DNA from: Pseudomonas citronellolis
GTDB lineage: Bacteria > Pseudomonadota > Gammaproteobacteria > Pseudomonadales > Pseudomonadaceae
Assembly: GCF_029335315.1 (NCBI RefSeq)
Contig: NZ_JARJLT010000407.1
Location: forward strand, 1-40,644
Direction of reading: 5' to 3'
Length of the DNA: 40,644 bases
The notes under the pieces are model-generated. The model was given only the letters and a program-made list of their open reading frames with translations. It searched no databases and was not told where the DNA came from. Both the position numbers and the translations under genes were made by a program. Shown here in pieces: positions 22,796-32,373 of this stretch (positions within the stretch are counted from its first letter, which is position 1; every line of letters begins with the position of its first letter).

Positions 22796-25672
22796 GTGCT
22801 CGAACTGACCGCGCAGCAGATCCGCATGCAACAGCGCGCCGCGGACAAGCCGGCCGCCCTCGAACTGCTCTGCGCCGCGCTGGAGGCCGACGGCCTGGTC
22901 GGCCCCGGCTACCTCGCCGGGCTGCGCGCCCGCGAGGCGCAGGGTTCCACCTACCTCGGCCAAGGTATCGCCATCCCACACGGCACGCCGCAGACCCGCG
23001 CCCTGGTGCGACGCACCGGCGTGCGCCTGATGCACTTCCCCGAGGGCGTCGACTGGGGCGACGGGCAGGTCGTCTACCTGGCCGTCGGCATCGCCGCGCA
23101 GTCCGACGAGCACCTGAACCTGCTGCAACTGCTGACCCGCGCCCTCGGCGAAGGCGACACTGGCGCCGTGCTGCGCGAGGCGCGCGACGCCGAGCAACTG
23201 CTGCGCGCGTTGCGCGGCGCGCCGCAGGGGTTGGCGCTGGACGCGCAACTGGTCGGCCTGGCGCAGGCCGCCGAAGACTTCGATGAACTGCTGCTGCTCG
23301 CCGCGCGCCGGCTGAAGGCCGCCGGCTGCGTGGAGGCCGGCTTCCTCGCCGGCCTGCAGCAGGGCGAGGCGCTGCCGCTGGGCGATGGGCTCTGGTGGCT
23401 GGGCGGTACGGGCAAGGTGGTGCGCCCCGGCCTCGCCTTCATCACTGCGCAGCGCGAACTGCAATACGCCGGGCAACCGTTGCGCGGCCTGTTCTGCCTG
23501 GCCGAACGGGGCGACGCCGCGCGTGGCGCGCTGGACCGGCTCTGCGATCTGCTGATCGACGGCCGTGGCGCCGAGCTGACCCGTGGCGCGTCGGTGCGCC
23601 AGGTGCTCGAAGCGCTGGGCGGCGAACTGCCGGTGGACTGGCCGAGCCTGCGCGTGCCGCTCGCCAACCCCCATGGCCTGCACGCGCGGCCATCCCAGGT
23701 ACTGATGCAGATGGCCCGCGACTTCGCCGGCGAAGTGCGCGTGCGCATTGCCGACAGCGAAGCCGCCCCCGTGTCGATCCGCAGCCTGAGCAAGTTGCTC
23801 AGCCTCGGCGCGCGGCGTGGCCAGGTGCTGGAATTCTTCGCCGAGCCGGCGATCGCCGAAGTGGCGTTGGCGGCCCTGCGCGAAGCGGTGGAGCAGGGGT
23901 TGGGCGAGGACGTCCTGCCGCTGCCGGAAATCCCTCTGCCGGTCGAGGCGGCGCCCGAGCCCGAGGCACCGTCGCTCGCGCTGGCTCATGGCGAATGGCT
24001 GACCGCCATCGCGGCCGCGCCCGGCATCGCCGCCGGTCCCGCGCATCTCCAGGTGGAGCCGCGCTTCGAGTTCGCCGCGCGCGGTCAGTCGGCCGAGGCC
24101 GAGACGCTGCGCCTGGCCGAAGCCCGCTCGGCCATCGCCGCGGAAATCGACGGCCTGGTGCGTGGCAGCCGGAGCAAGGCGGTGCGTGACATCTTCGCCA
24201 CGCACCAGGCGCTGCTCGACGATCCCGAGCTGAACGCCGAGGTGGCCGAGCACCTGGCCCGTGGCGCCAGCGCCGAGGCCGCCTGGCAGGTAGTGATCGA
24301 ACGTGCGGCCAGCGCCCAGGAAGCCCTCGGCGACGCGCTGCTGGCCGAGCGCGCGGCGGACCTGCGCGACCTCGGCCGGCGCGTGTTGGCGTGCCTGTGC
24401 GGGGTGCGCCTGGCCAGTGAGCCGGAGCAGCCGTTCATCCTGGTCATGGACGAGGTCGGTCCGTCCGACGTGGCACGCCTGGAGCCGGCGCGGGTCGCCG
24501 GCATCCTCACCGCGCGCGGCGGCGCCACTTCGCACAGCGCGATCATCGCCCGCGCCCTGGGCATTCCGGCGCTGGTCGGCGCCGGCGCCGGGCTGCTGGC
24601 GCTGCGCCCGGGCCTGCCAGTGCTGCTGGACGGCGAGCGTGGGCGCTTCATGCTCGACCCGGCGGCCGAGGTGCTCGGCCAGGCCTTGCGCCAGCGCGAG
24701 GAACAGAACCGTCGCCAGGCGCAGGCCGAGGCGCGGCGGCATGAGCCGGCGCATACCCGCGACGGCCACGCCGTGGAAATCTGCGCGAACCTCGGCGACA
24801 GCGCCGGTGCGGTCGCCGCCGTGGAGATGGGCGCCGAAGGCGTGGGCCTGCTGCGCAGCGAGTTCGTTTTCCTCGACAGCCCGCGCGCGCCCGACCTGGC
24901 CGCGCAGGAGGCCGAGTACCGGCGCGTGCTCGACGTTCTCGACGGGCGCCCGCTGGTGGTGCGCACCCTCGACGTCGGCGGCGACAAGCCGCTGCCGTAC
25001 TGGCCGATCCCGGCCGAGGCCAACCCCTACCTGGGCGTGCGCGGCGTGCGCCTGACCCTGCAACGCCCGCAGATCTTCGAGACCCAGCTGCGCGCGCTGC
25101 TACGCGCCGCCGCTGGCCGAGCCCTGCGGATCATGTTCCCAATGGTCGGGCTGGTGGAGGAATGGCGCCAGGCGCGCGACCTGGCCCTGGCATTGCGCGA
25201 GGAGTACGACTGCGCCGACCTGCAGCTGGGGATCATGGTCGAGGTGCCCTCGGCGGCGCTGCTGGCGCCGGTGCTGGCGCGCGAGGTGGACTTCTTCAGC
25301 ATCGGCACCAACGACCTCACCCAATACACCCTGGCCATCGACCGCGGCCACCCGACGCTTTCCGCCCAGGCCGACGGCCTGCACCCGGCGGTGCTGCAAC
25401 TGATCGACCTGACGGTGCGCGCCGCCCATGCCCACGGCAAGTGGGTCGGCGTGTGTGGCGAACTGGCGGCCGACGCCCAGGCCCTGCCGATCCTGCTCGG
25501 GCTGGCGGTGGACGAGCTGAGCGTGTCCGTGCGGAGCATCCCGCTGGTGAAGCAGGGCGTGCGCGAATTGCACCGGGAGCAGGCTCGCGAGCTGGCGCGC
25601 GAGGCCCTCGGCCTGGCCTCGGCCGGCGAGGTCCGCGCCCTGGTGGCGCGGGCGCTGGGGGAGGCGCGCTGA
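22796..25672 (+). CDS. fruB: Fructose PTS multiphosphoryl transfer protein FruB (EIIA-HPr-EI)
   Basis: Cytosolic phosphorelay protein that passes phosphate from PEP to FruA. The 958-residue product combines several domains. EIIA (residues 1-145) has phospho-His62 in IAIPHGTPQTR. A second EIIA-like domain without the histidine (about 150-280) occupies the place of the E. coli FruB M domain. HPr (about 285-370) has phospho-His296 in NPHGLHARPS. Enzyme I (about 410-958) has phospho-His580 in TARGGATSHSAIIARA and the PEP-binding segment DFFSIGTNDLTQYTLA. The frame is open upstream to 22658, but GTG 22796 is chosen for GAGGAG at 22783-22788 and because EIIA starts there. It overlaps fruK by one base. 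Confidence 0.95.
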   Translation: MLELTAQQIRMQQRAADKPAALELLCAALEADGLVGPGYLAGLRAREAQGSTYLGQGIAIPHGTPQTRALVRRTGVRLMHFPEGVDWGDGQVVYLAVGIAAQSDEHLNLLQLLTRALGEGDTGAVLREARDAEQLLRALRGAPQGLALDAQLVGLAQAAEDFDELLLLAARRLKAAGCVEAGFLAGLQQGEALPLGDGLWWLGGTGKVVRPGLAFITAQRELQYAGQPLRGLFCLAERGDAARGALDRLCDLLIDGRGAELTRGASVRQVLEALGGELPVDWPSLRVPLANPHGLHARPSQVLMQMARDFAGEVRVRIADSEAAPVSIRSLSKLLSLGARRGQVLEFFAEPAIAEVALAALREAVEQGLGEDVLPLPEIPLPVEAAPEPEAPSLALAHGEWLTAIAAAPGIAAGPAHLQVEPRFEFAARGQSAEAETLRLAEARSAIAAEIDGLVRGSRSKAVRDIFATHQALLDDPELNAEVAEHLARGASAEAAWQVVIERAASAQEALGDALLAERAADLRDLGRRVLACLCGVRLASEPEQPFILVMDEVGPSDVARLEPARVAGILTARGGATSHSAIIARALGIPALVGAGAGLLALRPGLPVLLDGERGRFMLDPAAEVLGQALRQREEQNRRQAQAEARRHEPAHTRDGHAVEICANLGDSAGAVAAVEMGAEGVGLLRSEFVFLDSPRAPDLAAQEAEYRRVLDVLDGRPLVVRTLDVGGDKPLPYWPIPAEANPYLGVRGVRLTLQRPQIFETQLRALLRAAAGRALRIMFPMVGLVEEWRQARDLALALREEYDCADLQLGIMVEVPSAALLAPVLAREVDFFSIGTNDLTQYTLAIDRGHPTLSAQADGLHPAVLQLIDLTVRAAHAHGKWVGVCGELAADAQALPILLGLAVDELSVSVRSIPLVKQGVRELHREQARELAREALGLASAGEVRALVARALGEAR

Positions 25673-26601
25673 TGGCCCGGATTCTCACGCTGACCCTGAA
25701 CCCGGCGCTGGACCTCACCGTGCGCCTGCGCGCGCTGGCGCTGGGCGAGGTCAACCGCAGCGAGGCGGTGTTGGTGCAGGCCGCTGGCAAGGGCCTGAAC
25801 GTCGCCCAGGTGCTGGCCGACCTCGGCCATGAGCTGAGCGTCGGTGGCTTCCTCGGCGCCGACAACGCCGAAGCCTTCGAAGCGCTGTTCCGCCGCCGGG
25901 GCTTCCGCGACGCCTTCGTTCGCGTGCCGGGCGAGACTCGCAGCAATATCAAGCTGGCCGAGCGCGGCGGGCGCGTCACCGATCTCAATGGCCCCGGCCT
26001 GGACGTCGACGAGGGCGCCCAGCAGCGCCTGCTCGATGGCCTGGAGCGCCTGGCCGCCGGTCAGGACCTGGTGGTGCTGGCCGGCAGCCTGCCGCGCGGG
26101 GTCGATCCGCAATGGCTGCGCGAGCTGGTGCTGCGCTTGCAGCGCCGGGGCCTGCGCGTGGCCCTGGACAGCAGCGGCGAGGCGCTGCGCCAGGGGCTGG
26201 CGGCGTCGCCCTGGCTGGTCAAGCCGAACGCCGAGGAACTGGCCGAGGCCTGTGGGCCGGCGGGTGCGGGTGGGGTCGATGCCCAGGTCCGTGCGCTGCG
26301 CGCGTCGGGCATCAAGCACCTGGTGCTTTCCGAAGGCGCCGAGGGGGTGCGCTGGTATGGCCCGGAAGGGCTGTGGCAGGCCACGCCGCCGAAAGTCGAG
26401 GTGGCCAGCACCGTGGGCGCCGGCGATTCGCTGCTGGCCGCCATGGTCCACGGCCTGCTCAGCGGCTGGCCGCCGGCCTGGGTGCTGCGCCACGCCACCG
26501 CCGTGGCGGCCCTGGCGGTCACCCAGTTCGACTTCGGCATCCCCGACGGCGAGCGCCTGGCCCGCCTGGAAGAACAGGTCGCGGTGCGCGCGCTGGATTG
26601 A
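25672..26601 (+). CDS. fruK: 1-phosphofructokinase
   Basis: PfkB-family kinase converting fructose-1-phosphate and ATP to fructose-1,6-bisphosphate, the second step of PTS fructose catabolism. The 309-residue product begins MARILTLTLNPALDLTV. It has the sugar-binding GKGLNVAQVLADLG segment, LAGSLPRGV, the nucleotide-binding KPNAEELAE, and the anion hole with catalytic base GAGDSLLAAM (Asp252). The ATG shares one base with the fruB stop (TGATG), so translation is coupled. A 47-base gap precedes fruA. By consuming fructose-1-P the enzyme also lowers the FruR inducer. Confidence 0.96.
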   Translation: MARILTLTLNPALDLTVRLRALALGEVNRSEAVLVQAAGKGLNVAQVLADLGHELSVGGFLGADNAEAFEALFRRRGFRDAFVRVPGETRSNIKLAERGGRVTDLNGPGLDVDEGAQQRLLDGLERLAAGQDLVVLAGSLPRGVDPQWLRELVLRLQRRGLRVALDSSGEALRQGLAASPWLVKPNAEELAEACGPAGAGGVDAQVRALRASGIKHLVLSEGAEGVRWYGPEGLWQATPPKVEVASTVGAGDSLLAAMVHGLLSGWPPAWVLRHATAVAALAVTQFDFGIPDGERLARLEEQVAVRALD

Positions 26602-26648
26602 TTCGGCCGCCGGCGGCGCCGGTCGGCCACAGAACAAGAGGTACGACG

Positions 26649-28376
26649 ATGAACCTTGCCCTGATCACCGCCTGCCCCAACGGCCAGGTCACCAGCCTGC
26701 TCTGCGCGCGCCTGCTGCGCGCCGCCGCGGAGCGCCTGGGCTGGTCGGTGTGCGTCGAGAGCAACGACCCGCAGCGCCCCGAGCTGCGTTTGAGCGCCGA
26801 GCAGATCGCCGCCGCCGACCTGGTGCTGGTGGTCAGCAGCCGGCCGCTGGAGCTGTCGCGCTTCGCCGGCAAGCGCCTGGCCCAGGCGCGCCCGGCCGAG
26901 GCCCTGGCCGAGCCCGCCGCCTTCCTCCAGCGTGCGGCGGCCGAGGCGCAGCCCTGGCAGGGCTGCGTCGAAGTGCCGGACGCTGTGCCGGGAAAGGTGG
27001 TTCGGCTGGTGGCGGTGACCGCCTGCCCGACCGGCGTGGCGCACACCTTCATGGCCGCCGAGGCGCTGCAGCAGGCCGCCGAGCGCCTGGGCTGGGACCT
27101 GCGGGTGGAGACCCAGGGCTCGGTCGGCGCGCGCAACCCGTTGAGCGGCGAAGACATCGCCGCCGCCGAGGTGGTGCTGCTGGCCGCCGATATCGAGGTG
27201 AACACCGAGCGTTTCGCCGGCAAGCGCATCTTCCGTTGCGGCACCGGCGTGGCGCTGAAGCAGCCCGAGGCGACGTTGCGCAAGGCCGTGCAGGAGGGCG
27301 CCGAGGAAAGCCCCGCCGGCGCGGCCCAGGCTGCGCCGGCCAAGGGCGAGGCGCGTGGCTTGTACAAGCACCTGCTGACTGGCGTGTCCTTCATGTTGCC
27401 GATGGTGGTGGCCGGCGGTCTGCTGATCGCACTGTCCTTCGTGTTCGGCCTGAACCCGCCGGAAGGCAGCCTGGCCGCCGCGCTGAAGCTGGTCGGCGAC
27501 AATGCCTTCCGGCTGATGGTGCCGATGCTCGCCGGCTACATCGCCTGGTCCATCGCCGACCGCCCGGGCCTGGCGCCGGGGATGATCGGCGGCCTGCTGG
27601 CCAGCAGCCTGGGCGCCGGCTTCCTCGGCGGCATCGTCGCCGGTTTGCTGGCCGGCTATTCGGCGCGCGCGGTCAGCCGCTGGCTGAAGCTGCCGCAGAG
27701 CCTCGAGGCGCTCAAGCCGATCCTGCTGATCCCGCTGCTGTGCAGCCTGTTCACCGGGCTGGTGATGGTCTATGTGGTCGGTCAGCCGGTGGCCGGGCTG
27801 ATGCGCGCGCTGACCGACTTCCTCGCCGGGATGGGCACGGCCAACGCGGTGCTGCTCGGGCTGCTGCTCGGCGGGATGATGTGTGTCGACCTGGGCGGGC
27901 CGATCAACAAGGCCGCCTACGCGTTTTCCGTGGGGCTGCTGGCCTCGCAGAGCGCCGCACCCATGGCGGCGACCATGGCCGCCGGCATGGTGCCGCCGAT
28001 CGGCATGGGCATCGCCACCTTCCTCGCCCGGCGCAAGTTCGCCCAGAGCGAGCGCGAGGCGGGCAAGGCCGCGCTGGTGCTGGGGCTGTGCTTCATCTCC
28101 GAGGGCGCCATCCCGTTCGCCGCCAAGGACCCGTTGCGGGTGCTGCCGGCCAGCGTCGCCGGTGGCGCCTTGACCGGCGCGCTGTCGATGCTGTTCGGCT
28201 GCCAACTGCTGGCGCCCCACGGCGGGCTGTTCGTGCTGCTGATTCCCAACGCGATGAACCACGCGCTGATGTACCTGCTGGCGATCGCGGCGGGCAGTGT
28301 GGTGACCGGTGTGCTCTACGCGCTGCTCAAGCGCGGCGAGGCGGCGGGGATGGTGGGCGTGCCGGGGCGGGCCTAG
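26649..28376 (+). CDS. fruA: PTS fructose permease EIIB'BC FruA
   Basis: Inner-membrane transporter that imports fructose and phosphorylates it at C1 using phosphate from FruB. The 575-residue product has an N-terminal EIIB'-like domain (about 1-100, with ITACPNGQVTS), a functional EIIB domain (about 118-215) with the phospho-Cys loop VTACPTGVAHTFMAAEAL, and a linker. The EIIC domain (about 240-570) has about eight to ten membrane segments and the conserved GGPINKAAYAFS and ISEGAIPFAAKDPLR motifs. The ATG follows AAGAGGTACGACG. A REP doublet lies directly after the stop codon. Confidence 0.96.
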   Translation: MNLALITACPNGQVTSLLCARLLRAAAERLGWSVCVESNDPQRPELRLSAEQIAAADLVLVVSSRPLELSRFAGKRLAQARPAEALAEPAAFLQRAAAEAQPWQGCVEVPDAVPGKVVRLVAVTACPTGVAHTFMAAEALQQAAERLGWDLRVETQGSVGARNPLSGEDIAAAEVVLLAADIEVNTERFAGKRIFRCGTGVALKQPEATLRKAVQEGAEESPAGAAQAAPAKGEARGLYKHLLTGVSFMLPMVVAGGLLIALSFVFGLNPPEGSLAAALKLVGDNAFRLMVPMLAGYIAWSIADRPGLAPGMIGGLLASSLGAGFLGGIVAGLLAGYSARAVSRWLKLPQSLEALKPILLIPLLCSLFTGLVMVYVVGQPVAGLMRALTDFLAGMGTANAVLLGLLLGGMMCVDLGGPINKAAYAFSVGLLASQSAAPMAATMAAGMVPPIGMGIATFLARRKFAQSEREAGKAALVLGLCFISEGAIPFAAKDPLRVLPASVAGGALTGALSMLFGCQLLAPHGGLFVLLIPNAMNHALMYLLAIAAGSVVTGVLYALLKRGEAAGMVGVPGRA

Positions 28377-28383
28377 CCCGTAG

Positions 28384-28477
28384 GGCGGATAACCGTTCGC
28401 GGTTATCCGCCGTTGGCCCGAACACCCTGCCCCGGGAGCGATGGCGGATAACGCTGTAGGCGTTATGCGCCCTACGG
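28384..28477. repeat. REP doublet after fruA
   Basis: Hairpin one: GGCGGATAACCG (28384-28395), TTCG loop, CGGTTATCCGCC (28400-28411), a perfect 12-bp stem. Hairpin two: GGCGGATAACGC (28443-28454), TGTAG, GCGTTATGCGCC (28460-28471), then CTACG. The spacing between the hairpins is 31 bases; at 1-82 the equivalent spacing is 32. It lies between the convergent fruA and ugd genes, and hairpin one may also serve as a bidirectional transcription stop. Confidence 0.85.
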
Positions 28478-28526
28478 ATGGGGTTGCCGGCGGGGCGTTT
28501 TACCCAACTCGTCCTACGAAGGGCTG

Positions 28527-29909
28527 TCAGGCGCTGCGCTGCAACGGCTGCGCCTGCTGTTGCACCGGCACCGGCAGGCGATGGGAGTCGCCGCGGCCCA
28601 TGGCGAAGTACTCGAAGCCGTAGCGGGCCATGCGCTCCGGGTCGTACAGGTTGCGCCCGTCGAAGATCACCGGGGATTTCAGGCGGCTGGCCAGCAGCTC
28701 GAAGTCCGGCGCCTTGAACTGTTGCCATTCGGTGCAGATGATCAGCGCGTCGGCGCCGCCCAGGGCGGCTTCCGGGGTGCCCATCAGGGTCAGGCGCTCG
28801 TCGTGGCCGTACAGGCGCTGGGCTTCGGTCATGGCTTCCGGGTCGAAGGCGCGGACCTTGGCCCCGGCGGCCCACAGGGCTTCCATCAGGGTGCGGCTGG
28901 GCGCATCGCGCATGTCGTCGGTGTTGGGTTTGAACGACAGCCCCCAGAGGGCGAAGGTGCGGCCTTCGAGTTTGCCGCCGAAGTAGCTGCTGACCCGTTC
29001 GAACAGCTTGTGCTTCTGCCGCTGGTTGATGGCTTCCACGGCGCGCAGCAGGTCGTTCGAGCAGTGTGCGTCCTCGGCGCTGTGGATCAGGGCCTGGACG
29101 TCCTTCGGGAAGCACGAGCCGCCGTAGCCGCAGCCGGGGTAGATGAAGTGGTAGCCAATGCGCGGGTCGGCACCCATGCCCTGGCGCACCGACTCGATGT
29201 CGGCGCCCAGGTGTTCGGCCAGTTCGGCGATCTGGTTGATGAAGCTGATCTTGGTGGCGAGCATGCAGTTGGCGGCGTACTTGGTCAGCTCGGCGCTACG
29301 CAGGTTCATGCTGAGGATGCGGTCGTGGTTGCGGTTGAACGGCTCGTAGATCTCGCGCATCACGTCCATCACCTCGGCGCGCTCGCAGCCGATGACGATG
29401 CGGTCGGGGCGGCGGCAGTCGGCCAGCGCCGAGCCTTCCTTGAGGAATTCCGGGTTGGAGACGATATCGAAATCCAGGCTGCGGCCACTTTCGGCGAGCA
29501 CTTTCTGGATGTGCGCCTTGACCAGGTCGCCGGTGCCCACCGGCACGGTGGATTTCTCCACGATGACGACCGGTGCCTTGCGGTGCAGGGCGATGCTCTC
29601 GGCCACCGCGAACACCGCGCTGAGGTCGGCCGAGCCATCGGTGCTGGGCGGCGTGCCGACGGCGATGAACTGCACCAGGCCGTGGGCGGCGGCGACCTGC
29701 ACCTCGCTGGTGAAGCGCAGGCGGCCGGCCTCCAGGTTTTCCTTCACCAACTCGGAAAGGCCGGGTTCGTAGATACTGACCTGGCCGCGCTGGAGCTTGG
29801 CGATCTTGTCCTGGTCGATGTCCATGCAGACTACGTCATGGCCCACTTCGGCCATCACCGCGGCCTGTACCAGGCCGACGTAACCGATTCCGAATACGCT
29901 GATTTTCAT
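28527..29909 (-). CDS. ugd: UDP-glucose 6-dehydrogenase
   Basis: Oxidises UDP-glucose to UDP-glucuronate with two NAD+, the entry step of the L-Ara4N pathway. The 460-residue product has an N-terminal Rossmann fold (ISVFGIGYVGLVQAAVMAE) and the middle-domain segment MNLRSAELTKYAANC. The catalytic cysteine lies in YGGSCFPKD (about Cys266). The UDP-binding C-terminal domain has WGLSFKPNTDDMRDAPS. It lies 18 bases after arnF and is the last gene of the operon, as in P. aeruginosa. The C-terminal tail is Gln-rich (VPVQQQAQPLQ). Assignment secure. Confidence 0.95.
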   Translation of the reverse strand: MKISVFGIGYVGLVQAAVMAEVGHDVVCMDIDQDKIAKLQRGQVSIYEPGLSELVKENLEAGRLRFTSEVQVAAAHGLVQFIAVGTPPSTDGSADLSAVFAVAESIALHRKAPVVIVEKSTVPVGTGDLVKAHIQKVLAESGRSLDFDIVSNPEFLKEGSALADCRRPDRIVIGCERAEVMDVMREIYEPFNRNHDRILSMNLRSAELTKYAANCMLATKISFINQIAELAEHLGADIESVRQGMGADPRIGYHFIYPGCGYGGSCFPKDVQALIHSAEDAHCSNDLLRAVEAINQRQKHKLFERVSSYFGGKLEGRTFALWGLSFKPNTDDMRDAPSRTLMEALWAAGAKVRAFDPEAMTEAQRLYGHDERLTLMGTPEAALGGADALIICTEWQQFKAPDFELLASRLKSPVIFDGRNLYDPERMARYGFEYFAMGRGDSHRLPVPVQQQAQPLQRSA

Positions 29910-29927
29910 ACTGAGTGTCCCAAAGCC

Positions 29928-30386
29928 TTACGAGTGATCCGCGCGCACCGGCCGGGTTTCGCCGCCATCGGGCGCAGCTTGCCGGTGCTTCGTTACGGTT
30001 GATCCATTGCCGCGCGGCGCGTTGATCGTCATGACTCCGGCAATAACCAGAATCACGCCCAGCGTTCCAAGTGGGCTAATCGCCTCATCGAAACAGGGTA
30101 GCGCGGCGGCGCCGAGGTAGACCAGCGCGTAGCTGATGCTCAGCAACGAATACGCGCGCCCCAGCGGCAGGTATTTCAGGGCGCCCAGCCAGCACAGCAG
30201 CGACAGGGCGTAGGCCAGCACGGCGGCGCCGAGCACGCCGAGCAGTGGCAGGTGATAGGTGCTCAGTTCGTCCAGCCAGAGGGCTGGCGCCGGCAGCCGG
30301 GTCATGGCCCAGCGCATGCCCAGCTGGGCGCCGCTGACCAGCGCGACGCTGCCCAGGGCCAGGGTGAACCCACGTGCGCGGCTCAT
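29928..30386 (-). CDS. arnF: Undecaprenyl-phosphate-L-Ara4N flippase subunit ArnF
   Basis: Small multidrug-resistance-type membrane protein that, with ArnE, is proposed to flip undecaprenyl-phosphate-L-Ara4N to the periplasmic face. The 152-residue product has four hydrophobic segments, including [21 protein letters not shown] and the C-terminal [16 protein letters not shown], with the [21 protein letters not shown] motif between them. It is longer than I recall for P. aeruginosa ArnF because of a hydrophilic C-terminal tail of about 28 residues ([16 protein letters not shown] onward). It overlaps arnE by four bases (ATGA). Confidence 0.9.
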   Translation of the reverse strand: MSRARGFTLALGSVALVSGAQLGMRWAMTRLPAPALWLDELSTYHLPLLGVLGAAVLAYALSLLCWLGALKYLPLGRAYSLLSISYALVYLGAAALPCFDEAISPLGTLGVILVIAGVMTINAPRGNGSTVTKHRQAAPDGGETRPVRADHS

Positions 30387-30730
30387 GCCTGCAACCCCAG
30401 CAGCGCCACGCCGGCGCCGATCAGCGCGATGCCCAGCCAGTGGCGCGCGTCCACCGGCTCGTCGAACAGTTGCCGCGCGGCCAGGGTGACCAGCACGAAG
30501 TTCAGGCTCAGCATCGGGTAGGCGATGCCCACCGGCAGGCGTTGCAGCACCAGCAGCCAGAGCAGCAGGCCGAAGCCCATGCAGGCCATGGCCAGCAGCA
30601 GCCAGGGCGACAGCAGCTTGCCCAGTGCGCGGGTCTGCGGGCGCGCTTCCCAGCCCGCCACGGCGAGCTTCTGGGCGATCTGTCCGAGGCAGGTGAGCAG
30701 GCAGACGGCGGCGAGCAGGAGGGCGGTCAT
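30383..30730 (-). CDS. arnE: Undecaprenyl-phosphate-L-Ara4N flippase subunit ArnE
   Basis: A 115-residue EmrE-like protein, partner of ArnF in moving the lipid-linked aminoarabinose across the inner membrane. Four membrane segments are visible: [58 protein letters not shown] and [17 protein letters not shown]. The [15 protein letters not shown] motif is shared with ArnF. The frame is open far upstream, but the ATG at 30728-30730 is the real start because it overlaps the arnT stop as ATGA and begins the first helix. Confidence 0.93.
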   Translation of the reverse strand: MTALLLAAVCLLTCLGQIAQKLAVAGWEARPQTRALGKLLSPWLLLAMACMGFGLLLWLLVLQRLPVGIAYPMLSLNFVLVTLAARQLFDEPVDARHWLGIALIGAGVALLGLQA

Positions 30731-32373
30731 GGCGCGGCCTGCGGGATCAGCAGGAACACCAGGTGGTTTTCCCGATAGCTGGTGATGTCCTTGGGCATCA
30801 GCGCCAGTTCGGCTTCGTCGCCGGCGCTGTTGACCCGCAGGATGACGCCCACCGGGCCCTGCCGGCGCGCCTCGGCGAGCCAGGCGGGGAAGCCCTCCAG
30901 GCTCAGCGAGCGGCCCTGGGCGTCGGGGTAGCCGAGGCCGTACTTGAGTTCGCCTTCGGTGTTGAGCAGGAACACTTCGCTGCGCCCGGTGCGCCAGGCC
31001 AGCGCCGAGGCCGCGCCAAGATCGTTGCTCAGCAGGGTATGGGCGCTGGCCAGTTGTTCCAGGTGCTGGGCGATGAACTGGTCGGGCATCTTGCTGTTGA
31101 CCATGCGCGCGGGCAGCGCCGCCGGCGCCGCCGCCACCAGCAGCCAGGCGGCCAGCGCCGGGGCCGCCCACAGTTGTTGCGGGCGCAGCCATTGCAGGGC
31201 GCCGCACAGCGCCCAGACGCCACAGACCAGGCCGAGCAGCAGCAGGCTCGGCAGTTGCTGGTGGTACAGCGATTTCTTCACCTGCAGGAACACCAGCGCG
31301 GCCAGGCCGACCAGGCCCAGCAGCAGGTTCAGCGCGCCGTTCAGGCGCAGCCCCAGCAGGCGGCCACGGGACAGGGCGCCTACCAGGGCGTCGGCCATCA
31401 GCAGGGCCAGTGGCGCGAAGCAGGGCATGATGTAGGTCGGCAGCTTGCCCTTGGCCAGGCTGAAGAACAGGAAGGGCATGGCGAACCACAGCAGCAGGAA
31501 CATCGCGCGCGGTTCGCGGCGCTGCGCCCAGCCCTGGCGCAAGCCCGACGGAATCAGCAGCGCCCAGGGCAGGGCGCTGGCGAACAGCAGCGGCACGAAG
31601 AACCAGAACGGCCGCGCGTGCTGGGCGTCGTCGCCGGCGAAGCGGCGCACGTGCTCGTGCCAGAAGAAGAAGTTCCAGAAGTCCGGCTCGCGCAGGTGCA
31701 CGGCCAGCACCCAGGGCAGGCTGACCAGCAGGGCCACCAGCACCGCCAGCGGGCCCCAGGCGAGCAGGCCGACGACGCGCCGGCGCCACAGCGCATAGGG
31801 CAGGGCCACCAGCACCGGCAGCAGTCCGGCGAGGAAACCCTTGGTCATGAAGCCCATGGCGCAGGCCGCGCCGAGCAGCACCCAGGCGCCGGTGCGGGTG
31901 CCGCGCTCGGGCGCCTCGAAGGCGAACCAGAGGGCGAACAGGCTGAGGTTCACCCACAGGGTGAACTGCGGGTCGAGGTTGGCGTAGCCGGCCTGCCCGG
32001 CGATCAGCGCGAAACTGGCATAGAGCAGCGCGGCGGTGCCGGCCTTGGCCGGCTCCGGCCACAGGCGCCGGCCCAGCAGCCACACCAGCAGGGTGCTGGA
32101 AGCGCTGACCAGCACCGAGGCGAAGCGCACGCCGAACAGGTTCTGGCCGAACAGCGCCTGGCCGAGCGCCACCAGCCAGTAACCGGCGATGGGCTTCTCG
32201 AAGTAGCGCAGGCCGAGGAAGTGCGGCGCCACCCAGTCGCCGCGCTGCAGCATTTCCTGGGCGATCTGCGCGTAGCGCGCCTCGTCGGGTATCCACAGGC
32301 CGTGCAGGCCCAGCGGAACGAGGAAGAACAGCAGGATGACGGCTGCCGCGAGCAGCCCATGGCGCTGGCTCAT
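30727..32373 (-). CDS. arnT: Undecaprenyl phosphate-alpha-L-Ara4N:lipid A transferase ArnT
   Basis: GT-C glycosyltransferase of the inner membrane that moves L-Ara4N from undecaprenyl phosphate onto lipid A phosphates, lowering negative surface charge and binding of polymyxins and cationic peptides. The 548-residue product starts [19 protein letters not shown]. It carries the first periplasmic loop motif [16 protein letters not shown] and [11 protein letters not shown], about twelve membrane helices, and a C-terminal periplasmic domain of about 120 residues. The ATG at 32371-32373 overlaps the arnD stop by four bases (ATGA), and the stop overlaps arnE likewise. Confidence 0.95.
   Translation of the reverse strand: MSQRHGLLAAAVILLFFLVPLGLHGLWIPDEARYAQIAQEMLQRGDWVAPHFLGLRYFEKPIAGYWLVALGQALFGQNLFGVRFASVLVSASSTLLVWLLGRRLWPEPAKAGTAALLYASFALIAGQAGYANLDPQFTLWVNLSLFALWFAFEAPERGTRTGAWVLLGAACAMGFMTKGFLAGLLPVLVALPYALWRRRVVGLLAWGPLAVLVALLVSLPWVLAVHLREPDFWNFFFWHEHVRRFAGDDAQHARPFWFFVPLLFASALPWALLIPSGLRQGWAQRREPRAMFLLLWFAMPFLFFSLAKGKLPTYIMPCFAPLALLMADALVGALSRGRLLGLRLNGALNLLLGLVGLAALVFLQVKKSLYHQQLPSLLLLGLVCGVWALCGALQWLRPQQLWAAPALAAWLLVAAAPAALPARMVNSKMPDQFIAQHLEQLASAHTLLSNDLGAASALAWRTGRSEVFLLNTEGELKYGLGYPDAQGRSLSLEGFPAWLAEARRQGPVGVILRVNSAGDEAELALMPKDITSYRENHLVFLLIPQAAP

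Noticed and set aside
25844-28459. An 871-codon plus-strand open frame overlapping fruK and fruA
   Set aside because: It is a shifted frame of two clear genes; the product is Arg/Gly/Ala-rich with no recognisable domain.
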